Assembly (NCBI GenBank): GCA_018697195.1
Contig: CM031857.1
Coordinates: forward strand, 57,590,491 to 57,654,490
Origin: Certhia americana
Lineage: Eukaryota > Chordata > Aves > Passeriformes > Certhiidae
Direction: 5' to 3'
DNA length: 64,000 nt
Positions 63,055 through 64,000 of the stretch are shown one piece after another (the first letter of the stretch is position 1; each line of letters begins with the position of its first letter). Below the pieces are notes generated by a model that had not been told where the DNA came from, ran no database searches, and was given only the letters and a program-made list of their open reading frames with translations. The position numbers and the translations under genes are program-made.

Positions 63055-63790
63055 CTATTCAGAGACAAATGGTACTCTACTCCACAATATGCCAAAACAA
63101 GTTGTGAAGGATATGAAAATTGAGAAAATGAGAATGCCAAGCAAACCTAAACCACATTTTGATAAGATAGTATATGTTCCCAGTAGGGGTAAGAAACCAA
63201 AAGATTCTCTTTGATCTTCTAAAAGAAACAGATATGCCACATGGGAAAATATTAATTCATATGGAGAAGACAGCTGTAATTATGTGAAAATTAACAAATT
63301 GGCCAAAAGTTAAACAACAAGGGATTATGTTAGGAAGTGAGATTCCTGGTTTGAAAGGAAATTGTCAATAGAGATCCTCAAAGGGATTTAAGAACTGATA
63401 TAAATGTTAATTTTTCACTTGAAAATTGTGGGGAGGAACGTGAAGATGCAAGCTGGGAGCACCATAACTCAAAAGTCTGGTCTATTAACACAGACAGAGC
63501 TAATTGTCTTAGAGGATAAAATTACCAAGTGGGATGAAATCTATTTGTATCTCATGCAAGGTCACGCGTGTAAATACTATTAGGTGCAAATTTACCACCT
63601 GCAAAAGATATCTTAGCTGATTTAATACTATAAGGCTGCCTCAGAGCTATGAATGAGATGCTGTGAAAAGGTAAATATGATAGAAAATGTTAGAAATGTG
63701 GAGAAAGCAGAGAAATATTAGTTATATGATGTAATAGTAAAAAAGGTCCCATGTTTTCTAATTGTGGGAAGGTCTTTATTCTGAACAGTA
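63055..63790 (+). mobile_element. Ancient CR1-like LINE, reverse transcriptase relic
   Basis: Scattered but ordered matches to the CR1 reverse-transcriptase region on the plus strand: 'atgccacatgggaaaatatt' followed by 'aattcatatggagaagacag' near 63234-63274, 'cctggtttgaaaggaaattg' near 63346, 'gatgcaagctgggagcacc' near 63444, and 'tgctgtgaaaaggtaaatat' then 'agaaatattagttatatgat' near 63660-63730, the last two in the place of the conserved VKKANxILG and later segment. All frames are broken. Divergence is similar to, or greater than, the copy at 37.4-38.6 kb, so both are old. Edges are approximate and the family call rests on remembered consensus. Confidence 0.6.
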
Positions 63791-64000
63791 TCATCTATAA
63801 AGAAGGCCACCAAAACAATGAAGTTAACTTTATGAGTTAACATTTTGCATCTGATTTGCAAAAGGAGAAGCCATCAGGACCAAATAATTCCATATAACTG
63901 ACCAGTCCTCTGTCACTTCACAGTGAAGACAGTGAGAAGACAGAGGTGTGTTCAGCTCATGTTACCTCTCTTAAAGACCTCAGTCTTGCATCTGATCTGA
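63791..64000. other. Window end, nothing recognised
   Basis: Short non-coding sequence after the last recognisable CR1 match. It may still belong to that old element, but no specific motif supports this. Confidence 0.4.

Noticed and set aside
1..64000. CRISPR array, operon, phage or plasmid content
   Set aside because: No regularly spaced repeats, no dense same-strand coding, no ribosome-binding-site-led genes; the repeat content is that of a bird nuclear genome.

Overview
This window reads as non-coding DNA from a bird nuclear genome. It could be a gene desert or the inside of a very large intron. The main evidence is the repeat content: several CR1-family LINE (non-LTR retrotransposon) fragments with the 3' end typical of birds, a retroviral solo LTR, a relic of a tRNA-derived SINE, and otherwise AT-rich, mostly unique sequence with simple repeats and one 100-N assembly gap. 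I cannot place it to species. Nothing looks bacterial, viral-genomic, plasmid or mitochondrial, and there are no operons, CRISPR arrays or rRNA genes.

I could support no protein-coding gene. The open frames are short (the longest is 144 codons), AT-driven, often overlapping on both strands, and match no protein I recognise, except where a frame crosses a dead CR1 endonuclease region (53989-54324, minus).

Layout. 1-10440: unique AT-rich sequence with a local cluster of CpGs near 4.9-5.4 kb. 10441-10537 and 17648-17845: two 5'-truncated CR1 3' ends, both minus strand. 18155-18427: poly-T, assembly gap, GTT repeat and A-rich repeat. 18.4-33.3 kb: unique sequence with a conserved-element-like patch at 19.1-19.3 kb. 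33265-33915: a CR1 copy on the plus strand that keeps part of its endonuclease region and its 3' end but lacks reverse transcriptase. 37440-38560: a much older CR1 reverse-transcriptase relic, plus strand. 41821-41894 and 47746-47798: long homopolymer and GA tracts. 51018-51499: a solo LTR on the minus strand with TG...CA ends and a near-perfect 6-bp target-site duplication. 53688-54345: a second CR1 lacking reverse transcriptase, minus strand. 55506-56036: a nested local duplication with a perfect 74-bp copy. 59955-60045: a tRNA-derived SINE head, minus strand. 60916-60979: a 32-bp tandem duplication. 63055-63790: another ancient CR1 reverse-transcriptase relic, plus strand.

No genes work together here; the story is one of repeat insertion, decay and local rearrangement. 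I found no convincing new biological system. The best leads are the nested duplication at 55.5-56.0 kb, the bounded solo LTR, the two CR1 copies that both lost reverse transcriptase, and a few patches that look like conserved non-coding elements and can be tested by alignment. Repeat families were assigned from memory of their consensus sequences, not from a database search, and fragment edges are approximate unless stated.
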